DNA of 21,617 nucleotides from Lutibacter sp. (GTDB taxonomy: Bacteria; Bacteroidota; Bacteroidia; Flavobacteriales; Flavobacteriaceae), in contig NZ_JAKIUR010000045.1 in NCBI RefSeq assembly GCF_021647475.1, positions 1 through 21,617 of the forward strand, given 5' to 3'. Shown piece after piece: positions 1 to 7,697 of this stretch. Each line of letters opens with the position of its first letter. The stretch's first letter is position 1. The position numbers were made by a program, and so were the translations under genes. The notes beneath the pieces were generated by a model. It saw nothing but the letters and a program-made list of their open reading frames with translations, ran no database searches and was not told the DNA's origin.

Positions 1-165
1 TACTTGATGTCATTGATGTAAATTATTGATTATCAGTATAATATACAAATAATTAATAACTTTGACAACTATAAATCAACTGATTATCTAGCTTTTATCA
101 AAGAAAAAGTGTGAGTTTGCCCTGAAACTAATTACTAATAATTTAATTTTAAAGATATTTTTTTA
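1..165. other. non-coding leader of window, nothing recognisable
   Basis: No credible reading frame, RNA gene or repeat array is visible in this AT-rich stretch. It is presumably the upstream region of the DUF2853 gene and perhaps the tail of whatever lies left of the window. The octamer TGATTATC occurs twice (about 27 and 81), which I regard as incidental. Confidence 0.5.
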
Positions 166-173
166 TATATTTG
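166..173 (+). promoter_or_regulatory. putative -7 promoter element of the DUF2853 gene
   Basis: TATATTTG fits the Bacteroidota -7 consensus TAnnTTTG and lies 36 bases before the start codon at 210. No TTG -33 element is visible 17-23 bases upstream, so this rests on one box only. Confidence 0.4.
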
Positions 174-209
174 GGTATACTATTATTAAAAATAAAAAAA
201 ATTCAACTT

Positions 210-545
210 ATGAGTAAATTCGATGAAAAAGTAGTGCTATACCAAGGTGCTATGAAAGATTTAGGAATTAGCTTTAATGCTGATTTATTAACCAAAGTAA
301 CAAAAGGTTTAGGTCCTTCAATCTACAAAAAAGATGCTGAAACTGTATCTGGTTCTGATGCAAAAGAATTAGCAACTGTAAAAAACAACTTTTTAATGAA
401 GAAATTAGGCTTATCTGATGGTCCAAAATTAGATAGTGCTATTGAAAAAGTGATGGAAAAAATGGGAAAATCTAATCGTAATAAATACAGAGCAATTGTA
501 TATTATTTATTAGTTAAAGAATTAGGTCAAGAATCTAAATATTAA
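210..545 (+). CDS. DUF2853 family protein
   Basis: A 111-residue soluble, Lys-rich, probably all-helical protein that I recognise as the DUF2853 family, small conserved proteins of unknown function. There is no signal peptide or membrane segment. I chose the ATG at 210 (MSKFDEKV) rather than the upstream in-frame TTG at 171: the extra 13 residues look like untranslated AT-rich leader, the TTG lies inside the putative -7 element, and family members begin with this MSKFDEK-like sequence. The gene stands alone: it has its own putative promoter and a strong terminator at 571-597, and it faces yaaA convergently. No function can be inferred from its neighbours. Confidence 0.85.
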   Translation: MSKFDEKVVLYQGAMKDLGISFNADLLTKVTKGLGPSIYKKDAETVSGSDAKELATVKNNFLMKKLGLSDGPKLDSAIEKVMEKMGKSNRNKYRAIVYYLLVKELGQESKY

Positions 546-570
546 TCAATTACCATTCTTACTAAATTAA

Positions 571-597
571 AACCCACAATAATATTGTGGGTTTTTT
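571..597 (+). terminator. intrinsic terminator after the DUF2853 gene
   Basis: A perfect 9-bp stem, AACCCACAA (571-579) pairing with TTGTGGGTT (585-593), has a 5-base loop and a run of six T at 592-597. It starts 25 bases after the stop codon. An A-rich stretch precedes the stem on the plus strand, so it may also stop transcripts of the convergent yaaA gene that ends at 619. Confidence 0.9.
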
Positions 598-618
598 AAT
601 TTTAAGTAAATTTCTGAC

Positions 619-1377
619 TTACCTAGTAAAAACCAATTCTGTTTCTGTAGAAAGTGAATTGTCAAAAGCATAACCTTCTAAATTAAATCCTTTTAAACGC
701 TCAATGGTTTCAATGGAATTATCAAGAATATAACGTACCATTAATCCTCTTGCCTTTTTGGCGAAAAAACTTATTATTTTTAATTTTCCATTTTTATAAT
801 CTTTAAAAACTGGAGTAATTACTGGAACTTTTAACGACTTTGGTTTTATAACTTTAAAATATTCCTTACTTGCCAAATTTACAAATAATTCATTGTCTGC
901 CAGTTCTTCATTTAACGTTCTGGTAATTGATTCATCCCAAAATTGATATAAATTATCTTTTGCTCCTATTTTTAATTTAGTTCCCATTTCTAAACGATAA
1001 GGCTGCATTAAATCTAACGGTTTTAAAATGCCATATTGCCCAGAAAGTATTCTAAGTTTTTGTTGAAGTTCATTAATTTTATTTTCTTGAATTGTATAAG
1101 CATCTAATCCAATATAAACATCGCCTTTAAAAGCAAATATTGCCTGTTTAGCATTTTTTAGTGTAAATGGTAATTGCCAATTTTGATTTCGTTGCCAATT
1201 TAATTCACTTAATTTTGGGGAAATATGCATTAATTCACCTAATTTTTTAGGAGATTTATTTTTTAACACCGCATTTAATTTTTCAGCTTCATTTAAAAAA
1301 ATTCCATTGGTAAATTTTTTAGTGGGTGCTGGTGTTTTAAAATCCAAAGATTTTGCAGGTGATATTACTATTTTCAT
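619..1377 (-). CDS. yaaA: peroxide stress protein YaaA (DUF328/UPF0246)
   Basis: 252 residues, matching the usual length of about 250-260 for the YaaA family. The N-terminus MKIVISPAKSLDF is the diagnostic family motif. In Escherichia coli YaaA is induced by OxyR and limits intracellular iron and oxidative DNA damage during hydrogen peroxide stress; the family is also described as DNA-binding. It is cytoplasmic, with no membrane segments. The gene is last in the minus-strand series after rluD and the CatA-like gene, with a 92-base gap upstream of its start in which I see no TAnnTTTG box, so it may be read from upstream transcripts. It shares the bidirectional-looking terminator at 571-597. 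The role is by family homology only. Confidence 0.93.
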   Translation of the reverse strand: MKIVISPAKSLDFKTPAPTKKFTNGIFLNEAEKLNAVLKNKSPKKLGELMHISPKLSELNWQRNQNWQLPFTLKNAKQAIFAFKGDVYIGLDAYTIQENKINELQQKLRILSGQYGILKPLDLMQPYRLEMGTKLKIGAKDNLYQFWDESITRTLNEELADNELFVNLASKEYFKVIKPKSLKVPVITPVFKDYKNGKLKIISFFAKKARGLMVRYILDNSIETIERLKGFNLEGYAFDNSLSTETELVFTR

Positions 1378-1469
1378 TTATTATTATTTTAAGCATCCTA
1401 AAATTACAACTAATTAATTATAGATATATTTTTTTCAATACTATCTTATTATTGTAAAATAACTAAAAC

Positions 1470-2099
1470 TTATTTTAGATCGTTTATAACCTGTTGCATT
1501 TTATTGAATAATAAAGCTACGTGATATCCATCCATTAAAGCATGACTTACTTCAACGGAAAATGGTATTTTTTTGATTTGATTTTCTTCAAATAATTTTC
1601 CAAAAATTATTTTTGGAATTCCTTTTTTAGCTTCATCTCCTTTTCTGGCATGTTTAATACCTGTAAAAGAAATCCAAGGTAAAGTGGAACAATGTACCAA
1701 ATCTAACATTTCTTCTTTGGGTTTAAATACAATTCCTTTTTTATGATTTTCTATAACTTCTTTACCTGATTTATCAAATTTAAAAATTGAAGAACTTTGG
1801 CGATAATAGCAGAATGAAAAGGTATTATCTTCATTTAAAATTGTTGAACCAATATGTACTTTTTCAAAAACAACAACCTTATTATTTTTAATTCTTAATC
1901 TAAATGCTTCTATTTCATTCATGCTTTTCAATGCCACATATATACATGCTAATGAAAAGGATAAATTATTCTTTTTACAAAAATTATAAAGATTGGTAAC
2001 TTCTATATTGGCAGTTATATTAAAAAAAGGATCTTCATACGTTTTAAAAAATTCAAATTGTGTTTTTCTATTCCAATTATCGATATCAAATTCTTTCAT
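1470..2099 (-). CDS. CatA-like O-acetyltransferase (chloramphenicol acetyltransferase family)
   Basis: 209 residues, close to type A chloramphenicol acetyltransferases (about 213-220). Family hallmarks are visible: W-N-R at residues 9-11 (the conserved Arg near the N-terminus), PWISFT at 141-146 (containing the conserved active-site Ser), and HALMDG at 186-191, the HxxxDG catalytic motif with H186 as general base and D190 structural, followed by GYHVA. These enzymes transfer acetyl from acetyl-CoA to a hydroxyl group and act as trimers. I chose the ATG at 2099 because it starts at the family's natural N-terminus and follows the rluD stop codon by one base (TAA-A-ATG), implying translational coupling; the longer frame starting at 2141 would overlap rluD. 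A chromosomal housekeeping location does not show chloramphenicol resistance, and the natural acceptor may differ. Confidence 0.85.
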   Translation of the reverse strand: MKEFDIDNWNRKTQFEFFKTYEDPFFNITANIEVTNLYNFCKKNNLSFSLACIYVALKSMNEIEAFRLRIKNNKVVVFEKVHIGSTILNEDNTFSFCYYRQSSSIFKFDKSGKEVIENHKKGIVFKPKEEMLDLVHCSTLPWISFTGIKHARKGDEAKKGIPKIIFGKLFEENQIKKIPFSVEVSHALMDGYHVALLFNKMQQVINDLK

Positions 2100-2100
2100 T

Positions 2101-3120
2101 TTAATATTTTTGATGAATGGTATAACTTCTCCATTTTTCAAAACACTGTTGCATATCTAGAGGAATTTCAGAATTAAATTGCATAAATTCTTTAGTAGTT
2201 GGATGTTCAAAACCTAACGTTTTAGCGTGCAATGCTTGGCGTGGTAATATTTTAAAACAATTATCTACAAATTGTTTGTATTTTGTAAAGGTGGTTCCTT
2301 TTAAAATTTCATTTCCTCCATAGCGTTCATCATTAAAAAGTGTGTGACCAATATGTTTAAAATGAGCTCTAATTTGGTGTGTTCTACCCGTTTCTAATTT
2401 ACACTGAACCAAGGTAACATAACTGAATCTCTCAATTACTTTATAATGCGTTACTGCATGCTTACCAAATTCGCCATTTGGGAAAACAGACATTTGTAAC
2501 CTATTTTTTAAACTTCTACCTATATTTCCTTCAATAGTACCTTCATCTTCATCTAAATTTCCCCAAACTAACGCATAATACAATCGTTCTGTAGTTCGGT
2601 TAAAAAATTGTTTAGACAAATGAGCCATCGCAAATTCAGTTTTTGCAACTACTAAAAGTCCACTAGTATCTTTATCTATTCTATGCACTAATCCCGGGCG
2701 TTCATTAGCATTATTAGGTAAGTTTTCAATATGATAAATTAAACCATTTACCAAAGTACCACTGTAATTACCATGACCTGGGTGCACTACCATTCCGGCA
2801 GGTTTATTTACCACCAACACTTGGTCATCTTCAAATATAATATCTAAAGGAATGTTTTCTGCAACCAATAAATTTTCATGTGGTGGATGTGCTAAAACTA
2901 CACGAACTACATCATTAGCTTTAACTTTATAATTAGGTTTTACTGAAACATCATTCACTAAAACATTGCCAGCTTTTGCAGCCTGCTGAATTTTATTTCG
3001 AGTAGCGTTTTCAATAAAATTCATTAAAAATTTATCAACTCTTAAAGGTTCTTGTCCTTCACTAGCCACATATTTAAAATGTTCATATAACTCTTCTTTT
3101 TCAATTTCTTCATCAATCAT
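2101..3120 (-). CDS. rluD: 23S rRNA pseudouridine synthase, RluD type (RluA family)
   Basis: 339 residues, typical for RluD. An N-terminal S4 RNA-binding domain (about residues 25-85) is followed by the pseudouridine synthase catalytic domain (about 95-310). The catalytic motif is HRIDKDTSG at 146-154, with D149 as the nucleophile; the motif NKPAGMVVHPG (105-115) and the later GRTHQIRAH stretch also fit the family. It isomerises uridines in helix 69 of 23S rRNA (positions 1911, 1915 and 1917 in E. coli) and supports ribosome assembly. From memory, rluD next to a PASTA gene and ddl is a common Bacteroidota arrangement; here a cytochrome-like lipoprotein gene lies between rluD and the PASTA gene. 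It is followed after one base by the CatA-like gene. Confidence 0.93.
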   Translation of the reverse strand: MIDEEIEKEELYEHFKYVASEGQEPLRVDKFLMNFIENATRNKIQQAAKAGNVLVNDVSVKPNYKVKANDVVRVVLAHPPHENLLVAENIPLDIIFEDDQVLVVNKPAGMVVHPGHGNYSGTLVNGLIYHIENLPNNANERPGLVHRIDKDTSGLLVVAKTEFAMAHLSKQFFNRTTERLYYALVWGNLDEDEGTIEGNIGRSLKNRLQMSVFPNGEFGKHAVTHYKVIERFSYVTLVQCKLETGRTHQIRAHFKHIGHTLFNDERYGGNEILKGTTFTKYKQFVDNCFKILPRQALHAKTLGFEHPTTKEFMQFNSEIPLDMQQCFEKWRSYTIHQKY

Positions 3121-3174
3121 ATACAGCAGTTTTAAAATTAATAGCTATTTTAGTTTAAATGTATGTATAAAACA

Positions 3175-3651
3175 TTATTGCTTAAAAGTTGAATGGCATT
3201 TGACACAGTAATTCATTGTGTTAGATAATGCCTCTAATGATTTATTTTTATCTTTATTTTTAAAAATTTCACTCATTTTATCAGCACTTTTATGAAAATT
3301 TAAACCTAAATTTTCAAATTGTTTATTTCCAAAAGAGGCACACATTAATTTCATTTCGGTGGTTGAGCCTAATTTTACATAAGCAATTTTAGAGGCTTCA
3401 TTATATTTTTCTTGAGAAAGAAGCCCTATTATATTTTGTATAGCTTCTAAATGGCTTCTCATATTTTTTAACTGATGATTTTTTTGCATAGCGTTTAATT
3501 TCAAAGGAATTCGTTTGTCATTAACCTGCGTCATATTTTCCATGTTTTTTGAAACAACGGCTACTTCTTTCTTCTTTTTCACGTTTTCATTACAGGAAAA
3601 TGTGAATATTCCTACCATTGTTAAAATCAGTAATAATACTATTTTTTTCAT
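3175..3651 (-). CDS. cytochrome c'/c556-like lipoprotein with C-terminal CxxCH
   Basis: 158 residues. Residues 1-20 form a lipoprotein signal (MKK, hydrophobic core, lipobox TFSC with C20 as the lipidated Cys), followed by a Lys-rich spacer. The remainder is predicted helical and ends in NYCVKCHSTFK: C149, C152 and H153 form one CxxCH heme-attachment site five residues from the C-terminus. A C-terminal heme motif on a helical domain of about 110 residues is the layout of the cytochrome c'/c556 four-helix bundle; M55 or M64 in the first helix could be the distal ligand. It would sit in the periplasm, anchored to a membrane, for electron transfer or gas (NO) binding. The start at 3651 is chosen because the signal peptide begins there; the frame extends to 3699 without support. 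The family call is from motif position, not alignment. Confidence 0.75.
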   Translation of the reverse strand: MKKIVLLLILTMVGIFTFSCNENVKKKKEVAVVSKNMENMTQVNDKRIPLKLNAMQKNHQLKNMRSHLEAIQNIIGLLSQEKYNEASKIAYVKLGSTTEMKLMCASFGNKQFENLGLNFHKSADKMSEIFKNKDKNKSLEALSNTMNYCVKCHSTFKQ

Positions 3652-3745
3652 ATTTTTATTTATCTTAAAGTTCTTTATTTTTACACTTTCACACAACATT
3701 TGTTTTGTTGCGTTACGTTATTAAATTTTCTCTTTGTTGTTCTAA

Positions 3746-4324
3746 TTAATAGTTTGGTTTATAACTTCCTGAGCCTCTTCCATCTCCTAGTTTTAATGTA
3801 ATCACAGAATTCTTTGGTATTTCTACTCCTGCTTTTAAATCCTTTCCTTTATATTTTAATCCTCTAACCACATCTTTTGCAATATCTGAAACTCGAATTT
3901 CATTTTTACTAATTCTAAATCCTAATGCTAATAAATGTGCCGTAGCTTGTCGCTTAGTTTTTCCATATAAATTAGGTATTGGAATACTTTTATAACCTGA
4001 AGGATTAAGTGTTAAATATATTTTTCGATTTTCTTTTACAAAATCACCTACATCAGGAGATTGATCAATTACCGAGTTTTTAGGATAATCAGGGTTATAA
4101 CTGGCAGAATCTAGCACTACCATTTTTAAATCAATTTCATTTAAAGTATGTTTAACTTTAATTAAACTCATTTTTTTCAAATTTGGAACTTCTATTTTTT
4201 GATTATGGTGCGTAGTGATATTTAGCCATTTTTGTAAGGCAAAAAACAATAAAACCAAACCAACAACAGCAATAATTAATTGTGTAAAAAAAACTTTGGA
4301 TTTTAAAAATTTTATAAAATTCAT
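3746..4324 (-). CDS. membrane-anchored protein with two PASTA domains
   Basis: 192 residues: a short basic N-terminus, one transmembrane segment (about 12-30), then two PASTA repeats outside the membrane (about 43-108 and 113-180). The repeats show the typical pattern: VPNL or IPNL start, helix, and a final ITLKLG-type strand. It ends in a Gly/Ser-rich tail. PASTA domains bind peptidoglycan stem peptides or beta-lactam-like ligands in serine/threonine kinases and PBPs of other phyla; here there is no kinase or transpeptidase domain. The gene is divergent from ddl, which makes D-Ala-D-Ala, fitting a peptidoglycan-related role by inference. It has the best promoter in the window (TTTG, 19 bases, TATCTTTG). 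Confidence 0.88.
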   Translation of the reverse strand: MNFIKFLKSKVFFTQLIIAVVGLVLLFFALQKWLNITTHHNQKIEVPNLKKMSLIKVKHTLNEIDLKMVVLDSASYNPDYPKNSVIDQSPDVGDFVKENRKIYLTLNPSGYKSIPIPNLYGKTKRQATAHLLALGFRISKNEIRVSDIAKDVVRGLKYKGKDLKAGVEIPKNSVITLKLGDGRGSGSYKPNY

Positions 4325-4344
4325 AGGTGTATTTTTATAATGGA

Positions 4345-4375
4345 CAAAGATACTTTATTAATAACAAGTTACAAA
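4345..4375 (-). promoter_or_regulatory. Bacteroidota-type promoter of the PASTA gene
   Basis: Reading the minus strand, TTTG (4375-4372), a 19-base spacer and TATCTTTG (4352-4345) match the Bacteroidota sigma consensus TTG/TTTG - about 19 - TAnnTTTG. The expected transcription start is near 4339, giving a leader of about 15 bases before the ATG at 4324. Confidence 0.7.
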
Positions 4376-4399
4376 CCAATTAAAAGTTGTTTGATTAAC

Positions 4400-4468
4400 A
4401 ACTATTTTACACCCTGCAAAAATCAATAGTATTTTAAACTTTAAACTATTTTACTTTAAACTTTAAAT
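4400..4468 (+). repeat. phased short repeats upstream of ddl
   Basis: TTTAAAC occurs at 4433-4439, 4440-4446 and 4455-4461, with the variant TTTAAAT at 4462-4468; the second pair is displaced 22 bases from the first. The 11-mer AACTATTTTAC occurs at 4400-4410 and 4444-4454, 44 bases (twice 22) apart. This lies between the divergent PASTA and ddl genes, directly upstream of the ddl -7 element, and could be an operator or simply a low-complexity duplication. Confidence 0.6.
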
Positions 4469-4471
4469 ATG

Positions 4472-4479
4472 TAAGTTTG
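4472..4479 (+). promoter_or_regulatory. putative -7 element of the ddl-coaD-M14 operon
   Basis: TAAGTTTG matches TAnnTTTG and lies 22 bases before the ddl ATG, the same short-leader geometry as other genes here. There is no TTG -33 box; that position is occupied by the TTTAAAC repeats, which could bind an activator. Confidence 0.5.
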
Positions 4480-4501
4480 TAATACACGTTAATAACAGTA
4501 A

Positions 4502-5479
4502 ATGAAAAAAAATATTGCCATAATTATGGGAGGATATTCTTCTGAAGCTAACATTTCATTAAAAAGTGGCGAAGTTGTTTATCAAAATATTTCTAAAGAA
4601 AAATACAATACATACAAAATCCATATTCTTAAAAATAAATGGGTTTTAGTTGATGATAATAACCAAGAATATTCAATAAATAAACACGATTTTTCGGCAA
4701 CTATCAATCAAAAAAAAATAGATTTTGATTGCGTTTTTAATGCAATTCACGGTCATCCTGGTGAAGATGGAACTATTTTAGCTTATTTTAAATTACTTGG
4801 AATTAAACACACTTCTGCTCCTTTCTACCAAATGGCACTTACTTTTAATAAACGTGATTGTTTAAGTGTATTAAAAAAATATGGAGTTAAAACGGCTACT
4901 TCAGTTTATCTAAATAAAGGTGAAACTATAAATGTATCCGAAATTATTACAGCTGTTGGTTTACCTTGTTTTGTAAAACCTAACAATGCAGGTTCTAGTT
5001 TTGGAATTTCAAAAGTAAAAACTGAGGAAAAATTAATTCCTGCTATTGAAAAAGCATTTAAAGAAGATACCGAAATACTTATTGAAGAATTTTTAGATGG
5101 TTCAGAAATTACCATTAGCGTATTAAATTATAAAGGTGAAATTAAAGTTTTACCTATGACGGAAATTGTTACAGAAAATGATTTTTTTGATTATGAAGCC
5201 AAATATTTAGGGAAATCAGAAGAAATAACTCCGGCTCGTATTTCTGATGAAATTCATCAGAAATTAGAAATTCTTGCTAAAAAAGTTTATCAAAAATTAA
5301 ATATTTCAGGAATTTCTCGTTCAGAATATATTTTAGTAAATAATGAACCTTATTTTTTAGAAATGAATACGGTTCCTGGTTTAACAACCAAAAGTTTAAT
5401 TCCGCAACAAGCTGCTAAAGCAGGAATAACTTTACAAAATCTTTTTCATAATGCCATTGAAATGGCTTTAAACAACTAA
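4502..5479 (+). CDS. ddl: D-alanine--D-alanine ligase
   Basis: 325 residues, typical of Ddl. It is a cytoplasmic ATP-grasp enzyme joining two D-Ala with ATP hydrolysis to supply the terminal dipeptide of the peptidoglycan precursor. The N-terminal domain opens with IAIIMGGYSSEANIS, the Ddl signature (GG.S.E..IS). The ATP-grasp region has FVKPNNAGSSFGISKV (the glycine/serine-rich phosphate loop), EEFLDGSEITISV, and EMNTVPGLT with the metal-binding Glu and Asn. The ATG at 4502 is the only start giving the complete signature. It is first gene of a plus-strand cluster, 2 bases before coaD, and divergent from the PASTA gene. Confidence 0.96.
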   Translation: MKKNIAIIMGGYSSEANISLKSGEVVYQNISKEKYNTYKIHILKNKWVLVDDNNQEYSINKHDFSATINQKKIDFDCVFNAIHGHPGEDGTILAYFKLLGIKHTSAPFYQMALTFNKRDCLSVLKKYGVKTATSVYLNKGETINVSEIITAVGLPCFVKPNNAGSSFGISKVKTEEKLIPAIEKAFKEDTEILIEEFLDGSEITISVLNYKGEIKVLPMTEIVTENDFFDYEAKYLGKSEEITPARISDEIHQKLEILAKKVYQKLNISGISRSEYILVNNEPYFLEMNTVPGLTTKSLIPQQAAKAGITLQNLFHNAIEMALNN

Positions 5480-5481
5480 CT

Positions 5482-5937
5482 ATGAAACGCACTATTTTCC
5501 CAGGATCCTTTGATCCAATAACTTTAGGTCACGTTGATATTATTAATAGAGCATTGCCCCTATTTGATGAAATTATAATTGCTATTGGTATAAATGCCGA
5601 TAAAAAATATATGTTTCCGTTAGAAAAACGCAAACAATTTATCAATGAAACTTTTGCAAATGAACCTAAAATTAAAGTGGAAACCTACACAGGATTAACT
5701 ATTGAATATTGCAAACAAAAAAATATAGATTTTATTTTAAGAGGATTAAGAAACCCTGCCGATTTTGAATTTGAAAAAGCTATCGCTCAGACTAACAGAA
5801 AATTAGCTCCTATAGAAACTGTGTTTTTATTAACCTCTGCAGACACTTCATATATAAGTTCAAGCATTGTTAGAGATATTTTAAGAAATAATGGAAATAT
5901 TGATGGATTTGTACCAAAAAGTGTAATTAATAATTAA
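5482..5937 (+). CDS. coaD: phosphopantetheine adenylyltransferase
   Basis: 151 residues, slightly short of the usual 155-165 but complete. It catalyses ATP + 4'-phosphopantetheine to dephospho-CoA + PPi, the penultimate step of CoA synthesis. Visible motifs are FPGSFDPITLGHVDII (nucleotidyltransferase T/HxGH motif, residues about 5-20), RGLRNPADFEFE (about 88-99) and SSSIVRDI, the second nucleotide-binding signature. It is soluble and hexameric in characterised members. It begins two bases after the ddl stop and is followed 7 bases later by the M14 peptidase, so the three are probably one transcript. Confidence 0.96.
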   Translation: MKRTIFPGSFDPITLGHVDIINRALPLFDEIIIAIGINADKKYMFPLEKRKQFINETFANEPKIKVETYTGLTIEYCKQKNIDFILRGLRNPADFEFEKAIAQTNRKLAPIETVFLLTSADTSYISSSIVRDILRNNGNIDGFVPKSVINN

Positions 5938-5944
5938 TTTTTTT

Positions 5945-7690
5945 ATGAAATATTGGTTTTTTATTTTTGCTTTAATTGCAATTTCTTGTTCAAAAACAGA
6001 TACAAAAACAGCTGAAAATTTTACTACTAAATTTGAAAAATCTAAAGGAACTGAAACTGCAACTTATTTAGAAACTATCGCTTTTTATAAAAAACTCGCA
6101 GCTGCATATCCTCAAATTACTATTCAGGAAATTGGCGAAACCGATAGCGGTTATCCGCTTCATCTCATCTTATTTAATACCGATAAAAACTTCAATATAA
6201 ACCAACTAAAAAATAGTACTAAAAATATTATCTTTATAAATAATGGTATTCACCCAGGCGAGTCTGATGGTATTGATGCAAGTATGCTTTTATTGCGTAA
6301 TTTAGTTCAAAGTCCTGAAAAAATTAAAAAACTAAAATCTATAATCTTAGCTATCATTCCAGTATATAATGTTGGCGGAGCATTAAATAGAAACAGTTAC
6401 TCAAGGGTTAATCAAAATGGACCTAAAGAATATGGTTTTAGAGGAAATGCCAGAAATTATGATTTAAATAGAGATTTTATAAAGGCCGACACTAAAAATG
6501 CACAATCTTTTGCTAAGATTTTCACTTCATTAAATCCTGATGTTTTTATTGATACTCATGTAAGTAACGGTGCTGATTATCAATATAGTATTACTCATTT
6601 ATTTACACAACACAACAAATTAGGAAATGATTTAGGGACGTTTATTGAATATAAAATGAAACCTGCCATTGTAAATTCCTTACATCTGAAAAATATATTA
6701 ATTACACCTTATGTTAATGTCTGTGGAAAAACTCCTGAAAATGGTTTTAGCCAATTTTTTGATTCTCCAAGATATTCAACAGGTTATACAACTTTATTCA
6801 ATACTTTAGGTTTAATGGTAGAAACTCATATGCTAAAACCTTATAAAATTCGTGTTGAACAAACCTACAGTTTACTTAATTCCGTTATAAAATTCACCAT
6901 AAAAAACGGAACAAAAATAAAAGAGCTCCGTAAAAAAGCAGTGCAAAACATCTTGAAAAACAAAACATATCCTATTAATTATCAATTAGATAAGTCTAAT
7001 TTTACTGTATTTCAATTTAAAGGATTTGAAGGAAAAATTATCCCAAGTAAAGTAACCACTGGAAAACGATTATTTTATGATGAAACAAAACCTTATACAA
7101 AACCAATACCTTATTACAATCAATTTAAACCAACTAAATATATTAACATTCCAAAAGCATACATATTAAAAAATGGCTGGTGGAGAGTATTAAATCGATT
7201 AAAAGAAAATCATATTAATTATACTGTTTTTGAAAAAGATACTACCATAAATGTAGTAGTACAGCATATTAAAAGCTTTAAAACTAATCCAAAAGTTTTT
7301 GAAGGTCATTATATGCATTATCAAACAGAAACTACCCAAACAAATCAAAAAGTTAAATTCTTTAAAAATGATATTTACATTCCAGTAAATCAATCAGGAG
7401 CACGGTATTTATTTGAAACTTTAGAAGGTTCTGCAACCGATTCTTTTTTTAATTGGAATTATTTTGATACAATTCTTCAACAAAAAGAAGGATATTCTCC
7501 TTATGTTTTTGAAGATATTGCTGAACAATGTTTAAAAGAAAATCCTACTTTAAAAAAAGCTTTAAAATCAAAAATAAAATCTGATACAGCCTTTGCCAAT
7601 AACCCAAAAGCTCAATTAGATTTTGTGTATAAAAACTCACCTTATTATGAACCTGCACATCTAAAATTGCCTATTTATAAAGTTTACTAG
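5945..7690 (+). CDS. lipoprotein M14-family zinc carboxypeptidase-like protein
   Basis: 581 residues. Residues 1-15 form a lipoprotein signal (MKYWFFIFALIAISC, lipidated C15). The peptidase domain (about 40-310) has the M14 zinc ligands HPGE (H103, E106) and H206 in IDTHVSN, the substrate-binding block NYDLNRDF (172-179), and a candidate catalytic Glu, E294, in MVETHML. A C-terminal region of about 270 residues matches nothing I recognise; it is Lys/Tyr-rich and may be an accessory beta-domain. Expected location is the periplasm or outer membrane surface. M14 members trim C-terminal residues from peptides, and some cut cell-wall peptides; neighbours ddl and coaD do not decide which. It ends 8 bases from the convergent lpxD. 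Confidence 0.87.
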   Translation: MKYWFFIFALIAISCSKTDTKTAENFTTKFEKSKGTETATYLETIAFYKKLAAAYPQITIQEIGETDSGYPLHLILFNTDKNFNINQLKNSTKNIIFINNGIHPGESDGIDASMLLLRNLVQSPEKIKKLKSIILAIIPVYNVGGALNRNSYSRVNQNGPKEYGFRGNARNYDLNRDFIKADTKNAQSFAKIFTSLNPDVFIDTHVSNGADYQYSITHLFTQHNKLGNDLGTFIEYKMKPAIVNSLHLKNILITPYVNVCGKTPENGFSQFFDSPRYSTGYTTLFNTLGLMVETHMLKPYKIRVEQTYSLLNSVIKFTIKNGTKIKELRKKAVQNILKNKTYPINYQLDKSNFTVFQFKGFEGKIIPSKVTTGKRLFYDETKPYTKPIPYYNQFKPTKYINIPKAYILKNGWWRVLNRLKENHINYTVFEKDTTINVVVQHIKSFKTNPKVFEGHYMHYQTETTQTNQKVKFFKNDIYIPVNQSGARYLFETLEGSATDSFFNWNYFDTILQQKEGYSPYVFEDIAEQCLKENPTLKKALKSKIKSDTAFANNPKAQLDFVYKNSPYYEPAHLKLPIYKVY

Positions 7691-7697
7691 TACAACA

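Noticed and set aside
62..89. TTGACA followed 16 bases later by TTATCT, resembling an E. coli-type promoter
   Set aside because: Bacteroidota primary sigma factors use TTG/TAnnTTTG, and no gene starts nearby at a fitting distance.
3515..3724. Plus-strand open frame opposite the cytochrome-like gene
   Set aside because: Phe-rich translation of A-rich antisense; the minus frame has a full lipoprotein signal and heme motif.
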